Below, in pieces: positions 52,505-62,388 of a DNA stretch of 64,000 bases. The stretch comes from Candidatus Pelagibacter ubique HIMB140 (lineage in GTDB: Bacteria; Pseudomonadota; Alphaproteobacteria; Pelagibacterales; Pelagibacteraceae), in assembly GCF_025558165.1 (NCBI RefSeq), contig NZ_LAMZ01000001.1:1-64000 (forward strand), written 5' to 3'. The position numbers and the translations under genes were made by a program. A model generated the notes under the pieces. That model ran no database searches and was not told the origin of the DNA. It saw only the letters and a list, made by a program, of their open reading frames with translations. How positions within the stretch are numbered: the first letter of the stretch is position 1; every line of letters begins with the position of its first letter.

Positions 52505-53128
52505 ATGAAACAACCAATAAATCATAATAATCAAAATAAACTTCGAAATAAATTTTTAAAAGCCGGTGTTAAAATGACAGGTCCAGAAACTATTTTTTTT
52601 TCAAATGATACAAAAATTGGAAAAGGAGTTATAATTGAACCATATGTAGTAATTGGATCTAAAGTTAAAATTGGAGATAATGTAATTATAAAATCATTTT
52701 CACATTTAGAGTCTTGTAAGGTAGAAAATAAAGTTGAGATAGGTCCTTATGCAAGAATTAGACCAGACACAATTCTTAAAGAAGGTTCAAAAGTAGGTAA
52801 TTTTGTAGAGATTAAAAAATCAACTGTTGGAAACAAATCAAAAATTAATCATTTATCTTATGTTGGAGACAGTGATATCGGTAAGATGGCAAATATTGGT
52901 GCAGGAACAATTACTTGTAATTATGACGGTGTAAAAAAAAGTAAGACGATAATTGAAGATAAAGTATTTATAGGATCAAATTCATCTCTAGTAGCACCTG
53001 TAAAAATTGACAAAGAAAGTATTGTTGGTGCAGGATCTGTAATAACAAAAAATGTTAAAAAAAAATCTCTAGCACTAACCAGATCTGCACAAGTGGAAAT
53101 TAAAAATTATAAAAGAAAGACAAAATAA
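52505..53128 (+). CDS. GlmU-type acetyltransferase domain protein (no uridyltransferase domain)
   Basis: 207 residues of hexapeptide beta-helix, matching only the C-terminal half of GlmU. Marks: EPYVVIGSKV, HLESCKV, GPYARIRPDTIL, GNFVEIKKST, NHLSYVGDSDIG and NIGAGTITCNYDG with the catalytic His and the CoA-binding loop. It should acetylate glucosamine-1-phosphate. The first 250 residues of GlmU (the UTP transferase) are absent, and the N-terminus has its own start. It lies 3 bases before glmS, so the pathway context is clear. Confidence 0.88.
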   Translation: MKQPINHNNQNKLRNKFLKAGVKMTGPETIFFSNDTKIGKGVIIEPYVVIGSKVKIGDNVIIKSFSHLESCKVENKVEIGPYARIRPDTILKEGSKVGNFVEIKKSTVGNKSKINHLSYVGDSDIGKMANIGAGTITCNYDGVKKSKTIIEDKVFIGSNSSLVAPVKIDKESIVGAGSVITKNVKKKSLALTRSAQVEIKNYKRKTK

Positions 53129-53131
53129 ATT

Positions 53132-54952
53132 ATGTGTGGAATTATAGGAATATCTAGCAATAAATCTGTTTCTGCAAATATAATAAATTCTTTAAAAAAA
53201 CTTGAATATAGAGGTTATGACTCTGCTGGGGTTGCAACTTTATTTGATGGTGAAATTAATGAAGTAAAATCCGAAGGAAGAGTTGATAATTTAGAACAAA
53301 ACTTTGATCTAAAATCTTTAAAAGGAAATATTGGGATAGGCCATGTAAGATGGGCTACTCATGGAATTCCAAATAGTATTAATGCTCACCCACACTCATC
53401 AGATAATGTTTCAGTCGTCCATAATGGAATAATAGAGAACTCAACAATTTTAAAAAAACATTTAATTAATAAGGGTCATACTTTCAAATCTCAGACTGAT
53501 ACTGAGGTAATAGTCCATTTAATTACAGAAAATTTAAAAACTATGGAACTAGAAGAGGCAATAACCAAAACTTTAAAACAACTTCATGGAAGTTTTGCAT
53601 TAGGTATAATTTTTAAAGATATTCCAGATTTAATTGTAGGTGCAAGAAGAGGATCACCACTAGCTGTCGGTTATGGTCCTAATGAAAATTACCTAGGGTC
53701 AGACTCTTATGCTTTAAAATCCATGACAAATAAAATTACTTATCTTGATGATGGAGAGTTTTGTATTGTTAAAAAAGATCAAGTTCATTTTTACAATCAA
53801 GAGGGAAAAAAAATTAACAAAAAAATTTTAGAATTATCATCTAATGAGTCAAATTATGACAAAGGTGACTTTAAACATTTCATGGCTAAAGAAATAGAGG
53901 AGCAGCCTCTAACAGTAAAAACTGGAATTAAAGAATATTTAGATAATGTAAATAATGAGATAAACATTTTCAATTTTCCGTGGAAAATCAATGAAATTAA
54001 ATCAGTTACTTTAATTGGGTGTGGTACTGCTTATCATTCTTGTTTAATGGCAAAATATTGGTTTGAAGAATTAACTTCTTTAGATGTTAATATCGATATA
54101 GCCTCAGAGTTTAGATATAGAAAAAATAGATTTAAAAAGGATAGTTTATATATTTTTGTTTCTCAGTCTGGTGAAACTGCAGATACTTATGCAGCTTTGG
54201 ATCTTTGTAACAAAAATAATATGAAAACATGTGCTGTAGTTAATGTAATTGAAAGCTCAATAGCAAGAGACTCAAATTTTGTATTACCAATTCACTGTGG
54301 ACCCGAAATAGGGGTTGCATCTACAAAAGCGTTCTTAGGTCAAATACTTGTTTTATATATTTTAGCTTTAAAAATTGGATCTTTGTCTGGTCAAATAGAT
54401 AAAAAAAATTATCAGGTAAAAATTAAAGATCTTAAAAACTTACCAAGCTTAATAGAAAAAACTTTATTAATAGATAATGATATTCAAGCAATCTCTTCAA
54501 CATTCAATGAGGCTAAAGGATCTATGTTCCTTGGAAGAGGTTTCTCTTTCCCCATAGCTTTGGAAGGTGCATTGAAATTGAAAGAATTATCTTATGTTCA
54601 TGCGGAGGGTTATCCAGCTGGTGAAATGAAACATGGACCACTTGCTTTAATTGAAGAGGGTATGCCAGTTGTTGTTCTAGCACCAAGAGACAGTTACTAT
54701 AAAAAAACAATTTCTAACATGCAGGAAGTAATAGCAAGAGGTGCTAAAGTTCTTTTAATTACAAACAAAAGCAAGGATGAAATTTTTTCGGAGAATATTT
54801 GGGAAACTATTGAGGTTGAAAATACCAATGATGATTTATTACCATTCCTTTTAACAATTCCACTTCAAAAGCTTGCATATTATTCAGCTTTGAAAATGGG
54901 TTATGATATAGATAAGCCAAGAAACTTAGCCAAATCAGTCACAGTTGAATAA
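53132..54952 (+). CDS. glmS: glutamine-fructose-6-phosphate aminotransferase
   Basis: 606 residues. Catalytic Cys2 in MCGIIGI, glutaminase RWATHG and HNGIIEN, then two SIS domains (SQSGETADTYAAL, LGRGFSFPIALEGALKLKE, HAEGYPAGEMKHGPLAL). C-terminal DKPRNLAKSVTVE is exact for the family. It makes glucosamine-6-phosphate, the entry to peptidoglycan and LPS. No glmS ribozyme is expected or seen, as the gene is 3 bases after its neighbour. Confidence 0.97.
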   Translation: MCGIIGISSNKSVSANIINSLKKLEYRGYDSAGVATLFDGEINEVKSEGRVDNLEQNFDLKSLKGNIGIGHVRWATHGIPNSINAHPHSSDNVSVVHNGIIENSTILKKHLINKGHTFKSQTDTEVIVHLITENLKTMELEEAITKTLKQLHGSFALGIIFKDIPDLIVGARRGSPLAVGYGPNENYLGSDSYALKSMTNKITYLDDGEFCIVKKDQVHFYNQEGKKINKKILELSSNESNYDKGDFKHFMAKEIEEQPLTVKTGIKEYLDNVNNEINIFNFPWKINEIKSVTLIGCGTAYHSCLMAKYWFEELTSLDVNIDIASEFRYRKNRFKKDSLYIFVSQSGETADTYAALDLCNKNNMKTCAVVNVIESSIARDSNFVLPIHCGPEIGVASTKAFLGQILVLYILALKIGSLSGQIDKKNYQVKIKDLKNLPSLIEKTLLIDNDIQAISSTFNEAKGSMFLGRGFSFPIALEGALKLKELSYVHAEGYPAGEMKHGPLALIEEGMPVVVLAPRDSYYKKTISNMQEVIARGAKVLLITNKSKDEIFSENIWETIEVENTNDDLLPFLLTIPLQKLAYYSALKMGYDIDKPRNLAKSVTVE

Positions 54953-54987
54953 AGTTTAAACTCTGCTAAAACACCCCCTGGTTGAAT

Positions 54988-56367
54988 ATGAAAAATTGGA
55001 AAAAAAATAGTTGGAGAAAATATCCGGTTAAACACATACCGGAATATCCAGATAAAAAAGAACTGAATAAAGTTTTAGATAAAATTGGAACTTTTCCTCC
55101 TTTAGTGTTTGCAGGTGAGACTAGACACCTAAAAGATCAATTAGCTGATGTTGTAGATGGAAAAGCATTTTTACTTCAGGGTGGAGATTGTGCAGAGAGT
55201 TTTGCTGAATTTAACCCTGATAATTTAAGAGATACATTTAAACTAATTTTGCAAATGTCTTTAGTTTTAACTTATTCAGCTTCTTTACCAGTTGTAAAAG
55301 TTGGAAGAATTGCTGGTCAATTTTCAAAACCGAGAAGTTCTCCTGTTGAAAATATTGATGGCGTGGAGCTTCCAAGTTATTTAGGTGACAACATTAATGG
55401 AATGGAATTTACAGAAAAAGCTCGAATTCCAGATCCAAAAAGATTATTCAAAGCTTATTCTCAATCAGCTGCAACTCTAAATCTTATAAGAGCGTTTTCA
55501 AAAGGAGGTTTTGCAGACTTAAACAAAGTTCATTTATGGAATTTAGGCTATATTAAAAAAAGTCCAGAAGCCAAAAAATTTAAAGATCTAGAGGATAAAA
55601 TTGCAGATGCGATAGCATTTATGAGAGCGTGTGGAATTACATCAGATTTTAACAATAGATTATACACTGTGAATTTTTGGACATCACATGAAGCGTTACT
55701 ATTACCTTTTGAAGAAGCAATGACAAGAACAGACTCCACTACAGGTGAGAACCATGATACCTCAGCTCATTTTGTTTGGATAGGTGATAGAACAAGACAG
55801 CTTGATGGTGGACATGTAGAATTTTGTAGAGGAATTGAAAATCCTATAGGTATTAAATGTGGACCAACTTTAAAACCAGATGATTTGATAAATCTTTGTA
55901 ACCGAATTAATCCAAAAAATGAAAAAGGTAAGATAACTTTAATCTCAAGATTTGGAGCAGATAATGTTTCAAAATTTTTACCAAAATTAATTAGAGCAAT
56001 TAAAAAAGAAGGATTGAATGTAATTTGGTCTTGTGACCCATGTCATGGAAATACAATTAAAGCTGCAACAGGTTTCAAAACTAGACCATTCAACAGTGTG
56101 TTGAATGAAGTAAAAAATGTTTTTGCATGTCACCAAAGTGAAGGAAGTTATGCAGGAGGTCTCCATATTGAGTTAACCGGACAAGATGTAACTGAATGCA
56201 TTGGTGGAGCACAAAAAATTTCTGAAGAAGATCTTTCTTCAAGATACCACACTCATTGTGATCCTAGGTTGAATGCCAACCAAGCTTTAGAATTAGCTTT
56301 TATGATTTCAGATGAGATTAAAAAGAATAGCTCATATTCTAAAAATGCAGATAGAGCGGCATCTTAA
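54988..56367 (+). CDS. aroG: 3-deoxy-7-phosphoheptulonate synthase, class II
   Basis: 459 residues from ATG 54988. Plant/class II type: FPPLVFAGETRHLK, LLQGGDCAESFAEF, RIAGQFSKPRS, WTSHEALLLPFEE, HFVWIGDRTRQLDGGHVEF and CDPCHGNT. It joins PEP and erythrose-4-phosphate as the first step of aromatic synthesis. An in-frame TTG at 54982 would add two residues. It follows glmS with 35 bases between. The symbol is the common one; the class differs from E. coli AroG. Confidence 0.95.
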   Translation: MKNWKKNSWRKYPVKHIPEYPDKKELNKVLDKIGTFPPLVFAGETRHLKDQLADVVDGKAFLLQGGDCAESFAEFNPDNLRDTFKLILQMSLVLTYSASLPVVKVGRIAGQFSKPRSSPVENIDGVELPSYLGDNINGMEFTEKARIPDPKRLFKAYSQSAATLNLIRAFSKGGFADLNKVHLWNLGYIKKSPEAKKFKDLEDKIADAIAFMRACGITSDFNNRLYTVNFWTSHEALLLPFEEAMTRTDSTTGENHDTSAHFVWIGDRTRQLDGGHVEFCRGIENPIGIKCGPTLKPDDLINLCNRINPKNEKGKITLISRFGADNVSKFLPKLIRAIKKEGLNVIWSCDPCHGNTIKAATGFKTRPFNSVLNEVKNVFACHQSEGSYAGGLHIELTGQDVTECIGGAQKISEEDLSSRYHTHCDPRLNANQALELAFMISDEIKKNSSYSKNADRAAS

Positions 56368-56406
56368 GACATTGTAAAATCTCTATAATAAAATATTTTA
56401 TAAATT

Positions 56407-57144
56407 ATGAACGCCTCAGAAAAAGTTAAGTTTATATCTAATTGGATTAAAAACTATGTTGACAATATGCCTTCAAAGGCTCAGTCTCTTGTTATTGGAA
56501 TATCTGGAGGTATTGATTCATCTGTTTCTAGCACCTTAAGTGCTATGACGGGTTTGAAAACAATAGTTTTGTCGATGCCAATTAAACAAAAATCACATCA
56601 ACATGATCTAAGTTTAAAACATCAGGAATGGTTAGTAAAAAATTTTAAAAATGTTGAAGCACATACAATTAATTTAGATGAACTGTTTTTGACATTTAGT
56701 TCAAGCTTATCTAAATTTGACAACGAGCATGGAATGGCAAATTCTAGAGCAAGATTAAGAATGACTACTCTTTACCAAGTTGCTGCAGCTAATAAAGGAA
56801 TAGTAGTTGGAACTGGAAACAAAGTAGAAGACTTTGGAGTTGGATTTTATACAAAATATGGAGATGGAGGAGTAGACATTTCCCCTATAGCGGATTGTAA
56901 TAAAACCCAAGTTTGGGAACTAGGGAAAGAACTTGGTATTTTAAAAGAAATTATTGAAGCAGCACCTACTGATGGTTTGTGGGATGATGGTAGAACAGAT
57001 GAAGGCCAACTAGGGTTAAAATATGAAGAACTTGAAGAAGCTATGAATAATCCTAAATCTTCCAACAGAGCAAAATACGAAACCATTAGAAAACAAAATT
57101 TGCATAAAATGGAGCCTATTCCAGTATGCAAAATTCCAAATTAA
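56407..57144 (+). CDS. nadE: NH3-dependent NAD+ synthetase
   Basis: 245 residues, the short type without a glutaminase domain. ATP pyrophosphatase loop GISGGIDSSVSST, ARLRMTTLYQ, GTGNKVEDFGVGFYTKYGDGG and APTDGLWDDGRTDE are present. It amidates deamido-NAD with ammonia, so the cell relies on free ammonium for this step. In a run of plus-strand biosynthetic genes. Confidence 0.95.
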   Translation: MNASEKVKFISNWIKNYVDNMPSKAQSLVIGISGGIDSSVSSTLSAMTGLKTIVLSMPIKQKSHQHDLSLKHQEWLVKNFKNVEAHTINLDELFLTFSSSLSKFDNEHGMANSRARLRMTTLYQVAAANKGIVVGTGNKVEDFGVGFYTKYGDGGVDISPIADCNKTQVWELGKELGILKEIIEAAPTDGLWDDGRTDEGQLGLKYEELEEAMNNPKSSNRAKYETIRKQNLHKMEPIPVCKIPN

Positions 57145-57189
57145 TCAAATAGATTCACAAATCTATAATTTAAGTATATTTCTAAAATT

Positions 57190-58545
57190 ATGAGTAATGA
57201 TATTTTTTTAACAAATAATCTTACAAACAAAAAAGAAAAATTTGTACCAATAGATGAACAAAATATAAGAATGTATGTTTGTGGACCAACAGTTTATGAT
57301 GATCCTCATATTGGAAATGCAAGACCAATAGTTGTTTTTGATATCCTTTATAAAATTTTTAAAAAAAAATATTTAAAAGTTACTTATGTTAGAAATATTA
57401 CAGATGTAGATGATAAAATTATTAAATCTTCAAAAGAAAATAATATTTCAATTTCAGAGCTAACAAATAAAGTTACTGAAAGTTTTGGTGAAGATTGTAA
57501 TTATTTAAATTGTGAAACACCAACTCATCAACCTAAAGCAACTGAAAATATTGATTTGATGATTGAAATGGTTTCTGAATTAATCAAAAAAGGTTTTGCT
57601 TATGAGAATAACAACCATGTTTATTTTGAGGTTAAAAAGTTTAATGATTATGGTCAGCTATCAAACAAAAAACTAGAAGACTTAATTGCTGGATCAAGAA
57701 TTGAAATAAGTGAAAATAAAAAAAATTCAGAAGATTTTGTTTTATGGAAGCCATCAGCAAGTGACGAACCTTCTTGGGATTCTCCATGGGGAAAAGGAAG
57801 ACCTGGATGGCATTTAGAATGTTCAGCAATGTCAAAAAAATTTTTAGGAGATGAGTTTGATGTTCATGGGGGCGGTATAGATTTAATATTTCCCCACCAT
57901 GAAAATGAAATAGCACAATCAAGATGCGCTAATGGTACAAAAGTATTTGCTAATTATTGGTTGCACAATGCATTTATTACTATGTCCAATGAAAAGATGG
58001 CAAAGTCTCAGGGTAACATTTTAAAAATAAAAGATTTTAGAAATAATATTAGTGGCCAGATTTTAAGATTAGCTTTAATGAGTGCGCATTATAAACAACC
58101 ATTAGATTGGAATGATAAACTTTTAGAAGATTGTCAAAATACTATTAACAAATGGTACAATGTTTATGTAGATAGTAAAAATAATGCAGAGATCTCGGAT
58201 GAAATTCTTCAACCTCTGTATGATGATTTAAACACACCAGGTTACATAGCAAATTTACACAAATTATATGAAAAAGCACAAAAAGGTGATGACAATGACA
58301 AAGCTGTATTTGTTTCTGCTTGTCAGTTCGTAGGACTTTTAAACCAAAATAAAGATGAGTGGTTAAGCTTCAAAATGAGCAAAGCTTCTATTTCAGAAAA
58401 AGAAATTTTGCAGAAAATAGACGAAAGAAACAAAGCAAGAGAGAACAAAAATTATGAAGAAGCTGATAAAATTAGAAATGAACTCTCAGACAAAGGTGTT
58501 TTAATAGAAGATAAAGATGGTAAAACGATTTGGAAATTTAAATGA
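57190..58545 (+). CDS. cysS: cysteinyl-tRNA synthetase
   Basis: 451 residues. HIGH motif as HIGN in DDPHIGNARP, zinc Cys in YVCGPTVYD, GWHLECSAMS, HGGGIDLIFPHHENE and KMSKS as KMAKS. Family-typical length. It charges tRNA-Cys. Its stop overlaps the cimA start by 4 bases. Confidence 0.97.
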   Translation: MSNDIFLTNNLTNKKEKFVPIDEQNIRMYVCGPTVYDDPHIGNARPIVVFDILYKIFKKKYLKVTYVRNITDVDDKIIKSSKENNISISELTNKVTESFGEDCNYLNCETPTHQPKATENIDLMIEMVSELIKKGFAYENNNHVYFEVKKFNDYGQLSNKKLEDLIAGSRIEISENKKNSEDFVLWKPSASDEPSWDSPWGKGRPGWHLECSAMSKKFLGDEFDVHGGGIDLIFPHHENEIAQSRCANGTKVFANYWLHNAFITMSNEKMAKSQGNILKIKDFRNNISGQILRLALMSAHYKQPLDWNDKLLEDCQNTINKWYNVYVDSKNNAEISDEILQPLYDDLNTPGYIANLHKLYEKAQKGDDNDKAVFVSACQFVGLLNQNKDEWLSFKMSKASISEKEILQKIDERNKARENKNYEEADKIRNELSDKGVLIEDKDGKTIWKFK

Positions 58546-60143
58546 GTAAAGAACAACTTTATATTTTTGATACAACATTGCGTGATGGTGCACAGACACA
58601 AGGAGTAGATTTTTCTATCGATGATAAAGAAAAAATTTCATCTGCACTTGATTTGTTAGGGGTAGATTATGTTGAAGGAGGTTGGCCAGGTGCCAATCCA
58701 ACAGATACAGAATTTTTTAATAAAGATCACAATTTTAAATCAACTAAATTAACTGCATTTGGGATGACAAAAAAATCAGAGCATAGTGCTGAAAATGATC
58801 CAATGTTGTCATCATTAATTAATTCAAAAAGCTCATCTATTTGTTTGTTCGGTAAATCTTGGGATTTTCAAGTGAAAGTTGCGTTAGGAATTACTAATGA
58901 GCAAAATTTAACGAATATAAGTGAAAGTGCAAAACACATAGTAAAATCAGGTAAGGAATTCATGTTTGATGCTGAACATTTCTTTGATGGTTATAAATCT
59001 AATCCAGAATACGCTTTGTCTTGTTTAAAATCTGCATTTGATAATGGAGCAAGATGGATTGTTTTATGTGATACTAATGGTGGGACACTCCCACATGAAA
59101 TTTCTAAAATTGTAAATGAAGTAAGTAAACATATTCCAGGAAAAAATTTAGGAATACATGCTCATAATGATACTGAAAATGCTGTTGCTAATAGTCTTGC
59201 AGCAGTTCAAGCTGGAGTAAGACAGGTTCAAGGCACTATAAATGGATTGGGCGAAAGATGCGGTAATGCAAATTTGATGTCATTAATCCCTTCATTTTTT
59301 TTAAAGAAAGATTTTTCTGATAAATTTGAGCTTAGTATTAAGAGAGAAAATTTGAAAAATTTAACTCAATGCTCAAGATTACTAGATGAAATATTAAATA
59401 GAAAACCCAACAAACATTTACCTTATGTTGGCGCATCAGCTTTTTCACACAAAGGTGGAATGCATGTATCTGCAGTTCAAAAAGATCCAAAAACTTATGA
59501 GCACATCAATCCTGAAGAGGTTGGAAATTCTCGAAATATTGTAGTTTCAGATCAATCAGGTCAATCAAATATAATGTCTAGATTAAATTCAATTGGGATC
59601 AATGTTCAAAAAAGTGATCCAAAAATAAAAAAACTTTTAGATGAAGTAAAAGATAGAGAGTTCATTGGTTATAGCTATGATGGCGCAGATGCATCTTTTG
59701 AATTACTTGCGAGAAGATTGATGGGAGAGATACCAAGATATATTTCAATTAATGAATACGACGTTTCTGTAAAGAAAGATAAAACAGGAGAAATTATATC
59801 TTATGCTAAAGCACAATTAGAAGTAGATGGAGATAAAATTTTATGTGAGGGACAAGGAAATGGACCTGTTAATGCTTTAGATAATGCAATTAGAAAAAAT
59901 GTTAATAAGCTTGCTAAATATTCTGAGTATTTGAAAGATTTAAGACTTGTTGACTATAAAGTTAGAATTTTAAATACAGGTACAGAAGCAGTTACTAGAG
60001 TTAGTATTGAAAGCACAGACTCTAAAGGAGTGAACTGGTTCACAATTGGAGTATCACCCAACATAATTGATGCTTCATTCAAAGCTTTAGTGGATAGTTT
60101 AGATTATAAATTATTTAAGGATAAAGCACCTGGAAGTTTATAA
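58542..60143 (+). CDS. cimA: citramalate synthase
   Basis: 533 residues. TIM-barrel domain with TTLRDGAQTQGVDFS, HAHNDTENAVANSL and NGLGERCGNANL (metal His and Asn), and a C-terminal regulatory dimer domain (about 390-533). The IDDKEKISSALDLLGVDYVEGG start and the C-terminal form match CimA and not LeuA. It condenses pyruvate and acetyl-CoA, giving isoleucine without threonine. ATGA overlap with cysS. Confidence 0.92.
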   Translation: MSKEQLYIFDTTLRDGAQTQGVDFSIDDKEKISSALDLLGVDYVEGGWPGANPTDTEFFNKDHNFKSTKLTAFGMTKKSEHSAENDPMLSSLINSKSSSICLFGKSWDFQVKVALGITNEQNLTNISESAKHIVKSGKEFMFDAEHFFDGYKSNPEYALSCLKSAFDNGARWIVLCDTNGGTLPHEISKIVNEVSKHIPGKNLGIHAHNDTENAVANSLAAVQAGVRQVQGTINGLGERCGNANLMSLIPSFFLKKDFSDKFELSIKRENLKNLTQCSRLLDEILNRKPNKHLPYVGASAFSHKGGMHVSAVQKDPKTYEHINPEEVGNSRNIVVSDQSGQSNIMSRLNSIGINVQKSDPKIKKLLDEVKDREFIGYSYDGADASFELLARRLMGEIPRYISINEYDVSVKKDKTGEIISYAKAQLEVDGDKILCEGQGNGPVNALDNAIRKNVNKLAKYSEYLKDLRLVDYKVRILNTGTEAVTRVSIESTDSKGVNWFTIGVSPNIIDASFKALVDSLDYKLFKDKAPGSL

Positions 60144-60145
60144 AA

Positions 60146-61009
60146 ATGAAAATTAAAAAATTTTCAGAAAAACCGTCAAATATTAATAGTAGAATAGGGG
60201 CAAAACCTATCGTTTGTTATCCAAATAATACTATTGAGGATAAAAATTTAAACACTCTACATTCCGCAAGAGAACATTTGGTAAAAAAAGACGAAGTAAT
60301 CATACCTCCAAGAGACGCGAAAACATTTGAGGTTAAATTTGGAGAGTTTTTCAGAATTGAAAGTGTAGATGGACCACAAGTGGGAGATCTAAATTTATTT
60401 AATTTAAATAATCTAGAGGAAAAATTTTATTCAGGAAAAACAAGAGCTTTATATGGAACGCATCTTTCTGTTGGAGACAAAATGTTTAGTAGTTTTCCAT
60501 ATCTAAGATCTTTGGCTACAATAACTTGGGATACTTTGGATTGGTATGATTATGATAAGGATGGTGGTTCTGTTCATGATGTAATTGGAACCAGGTGTGA
60601 TCCTTATACTTCAAAACTTTTGAGTGACAATGATTATCACTATTGTTGCCATTCAAATTTAACTAGAGCATTAGTTAAAGAAAAAAATATTCAACTAGAT
60701 AATGCAGAAACAATAGTTCATGATGTATTAAATGTATTTATGTTAACTGGTTTTACTAATGACACCAAACAATACTTCATGAAAGCTAGTCCTGTTAGAC
60801 CAGGGGATTATCTAGAGTTTTTTGCTGAAACAGATTTGTTGGGCGCTCTTTCAGCTTGTCCTGGAGGAGATTGTGGATCTGAACACTCTTCTGATGTTGC
60901 AAAATGTTATCCATTAAAAGTTTCTATTTGGTCTGTAGATCACAAGTATTTAACAGACATTAAACCATCTGCTGTTTCTAGTTATAACAGAAATCATGGC
61001 ATTGATTAA
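60146..61009 (+). CDS. DUF1989 / urea carboxylase-associated family protein
   Basis: 287 residues. The DUF1989 core is seen: FFRIESVDGPQVGDLNLFN, SVHDVIGTRCDPYTS, CHSNLTRAL and a Cys-rich ALSACPGGDCGSEHSS near the C-terminus, likely binding metal. Members accompany urea amidolyase or guanidine carboxylase and one-carbon amine genes. Here it is between cimA and trmJ (2-base gap and 1-base overlap) without urea genes in view. Function unproven. Confidence 0.88.
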   Translation: MKIKKFSEKPSNINSRIGAKPIVCYPNNTIEDKNLNTLHSAREHLVKKDEVIIPPRDAKTFEVKFGEFFRIESVDGPQVGDLNLFNLNNLEEKFYSGKTRALYGTHLSVGDKMFSSFPYLRSLATITWDTLDWYDYDKDGGSVHDVIGTRCDPYTSKLLSDNDYHYCCHSNLTRALVKEKNIQLDNAETIVHDVLNVFMLTGFTNDTKQYFMKASPVRPGDYLEFFAETDLLGALSACPGGDCGSEHSSDVAKCYPLKVSIWSVDHKYLTDIKPSAVSSYNRNHGID

Positions 61010-61722
61010 TGTCAGTTAATAATATTTCTTTCATTTTACACAAGCCTCAGCTTTCAGAAAATATTGGAGCTTGCGCAAGAGGAATGAAAAATTTCAATTT
61101 TCAGAAACTAGTTGTTGTAGATCCTAAACCAATATTTCCTAACGATAAAATTTTAGCAACTTCTGTTGGTGCTAAGAATATTATTAATAAAACAAAGAAT
61201 TATGAAAATTTAGAAAGATCTTTAAAGAATATCGATATTGTTATTGCAACATCCGCGAGATTTAGAAATAAAAATATTAAGCATATTCAATTAGAAGATT
61301 TAAATAAAATTAATTATAAAAAAAAGGTAGCTTTTCTGTTTGGATCAGAAGCATCAGGTTTATCCAATAATGAAATTAGTTATGCCAATTACACTCTTCA
61401 AATTCCAACAAATCCTGATTTCAAGTCATTAAACCTATCTCATAGTCTCATAATTATTGCTCAATATGTATCAAGTATTCTTAATTCAAAAGTGTCCTCT
61501 TTTAATAAATCAAATAAAGTAAAATCTGCCTCTAAAAAAGAAATTGTTGATATGGCTAATTTATGTATCCAGAATCTAGAAGAGATTAATTTCTTCAAAT
61601 CAAAAGAGAAGAAGCCAATAATGCTAGAAAACCTAAGAAATATCTTTTACCGGATGGAATTATCATCAAAAGAATCGCGTATTTTATCTGGTGTATTTGC
61701 AAGTTTAGGCAAAAAACGTTGA
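61009..61722 (+). CDS. trmJ: tRNA 2'-O-methyltransferase TrmJ (SPOUT)
   Basis: 237 residues. SPOUT knot signature: FILHKPQLSENIGACARGMKN at start, FLFGSEASGLSNNEI, and IPTNPDFKSLNLSHSLIII. C-terminal helical extension typical of TrmJ. Methylates position 32 of the tRNA anticodon loop. Stop lies directly on the -35 element of the following gene. Confidence 0.92.
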   Translation: MSVNNISFILHKPQLSENIGACARGMKNFNFQKLVVVDPKPIFPNDKILATSVGAKNIINKTKNYENLERSLKNIDIVIATSARFRNKNIKHIQLEDLNKINYKKKVAFLFGSEASGLSNNEISYANYTLQIPTNPDFKSLNLSHSLIIIAQYVSSILNSKVSSFNKSNKVKSASKKEIVDMANLCIQNLEEINFFKSKEKKPIMLENLRNIFYRMELSSKESRILSGVFASLGKKR

Positions 61723-61750
61723 TTGACAAAAGTAAGAGTAAGTTTATAAA
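61723..61750 (+). promoter_or_regulatory. rpsD promoter
   Basis: TTGACA (61723-61728) and TATAAA (61745-61750) with 16 bases between, close to consensus. ATG of rpsD is at 61763, leaving a leader of only a few bases and no clear Shine-Dalgarno. The -35 hexamer begins at the last base after the trmJ stop. Confidence 0.75.
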
Positions 61751-61762
61751 GCCCACTATTAA

Positions 61763-62380
61763 ATGACAAAAAGATTAAACTCTAAACATAAAGTAGATAG
61801 AAGATTAAAGGTTAACCTATGGGGTAGACCAAAAAGTCCTTTTAATACTAGAGCATATGGACCTGGTCAACATGGTCAAACAAAAACTTCTAAGCCTTCA
61901 GATTATGGAATTCAGCTACAAGCTAAGCAGAAATTAAAAGCATATTACGGAAATATTAACGAAAAACAGTTTAGAAATATTTACAAAAAAGCAGTTATGC
62001 TTAAGGGTGATACAGGTGAAAATTTAATCGGTCTTTTAGAGAGAAGACTAGACGCTATTATTTATAGAGCAAAGTTTGCAACTACAATTTTTTCAGCTAG
62101 ACAATTAATCAATCACGGTCATGTTAGAGTAAATGGCAAGAAAGTTAATATTGGAAGCTATTCAGTAAAAGAAGAGGACACAATTGAAATTAGAGATAAA
62201 TCTAAACAATTAGCAATCATTGATATCGCTCTAGCAAATAAAGAAAGAGAAACACCAGAATACATCCAAATGGATGAGAAAAATAAAAAATTAAAATTTG
62301 TAAGAGTTCCTAAATTTGAAGAAGTGCCTTATCCAGTAATAATGGAACCCAATCTTGTAATTGAATATTATTCAAGATAA
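61763..62380 (+). CDS. rpsD: 30S ribosomal protein S4
   Basis: 205 residues. N-terminal [15 protein letters not shown] and YGPGQHGQ, S4 RNA-binding domain [38 protein letters not shown], and the typical end [21 protein letters not shown]. No zinc cysteines (C-minus form). Primary 16S binder in 30S assembly. Converges with grxD after 8 bases. Confidence 0.98.
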   Translation: MTKRLNSKHKVDRRLKVNLWGRPKSPFNTRAYGPGQHGQTKTSKPSDYGIQLQAKQKLKAYYGNINEKQFRNIYKKAVMLKGDTGENLIGLLERRLDAIIYRAKFATTIFSARQLINHGHVRVNGKKVNIGSYSVKEEDTIEIRDKSKQLAIIDIALANKERETPEYIQMDEKNKKLKFVRVPKFEEVPYPVIMEPNLVIEYYSR

Positions 62381-62388
62381 TTTCTAAT

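Noticed and set aside
53129-53131. glmS ribozyme
   Set aside because: Only 3 bases separate glmS from the gene before it, so there is no leader to hold it.
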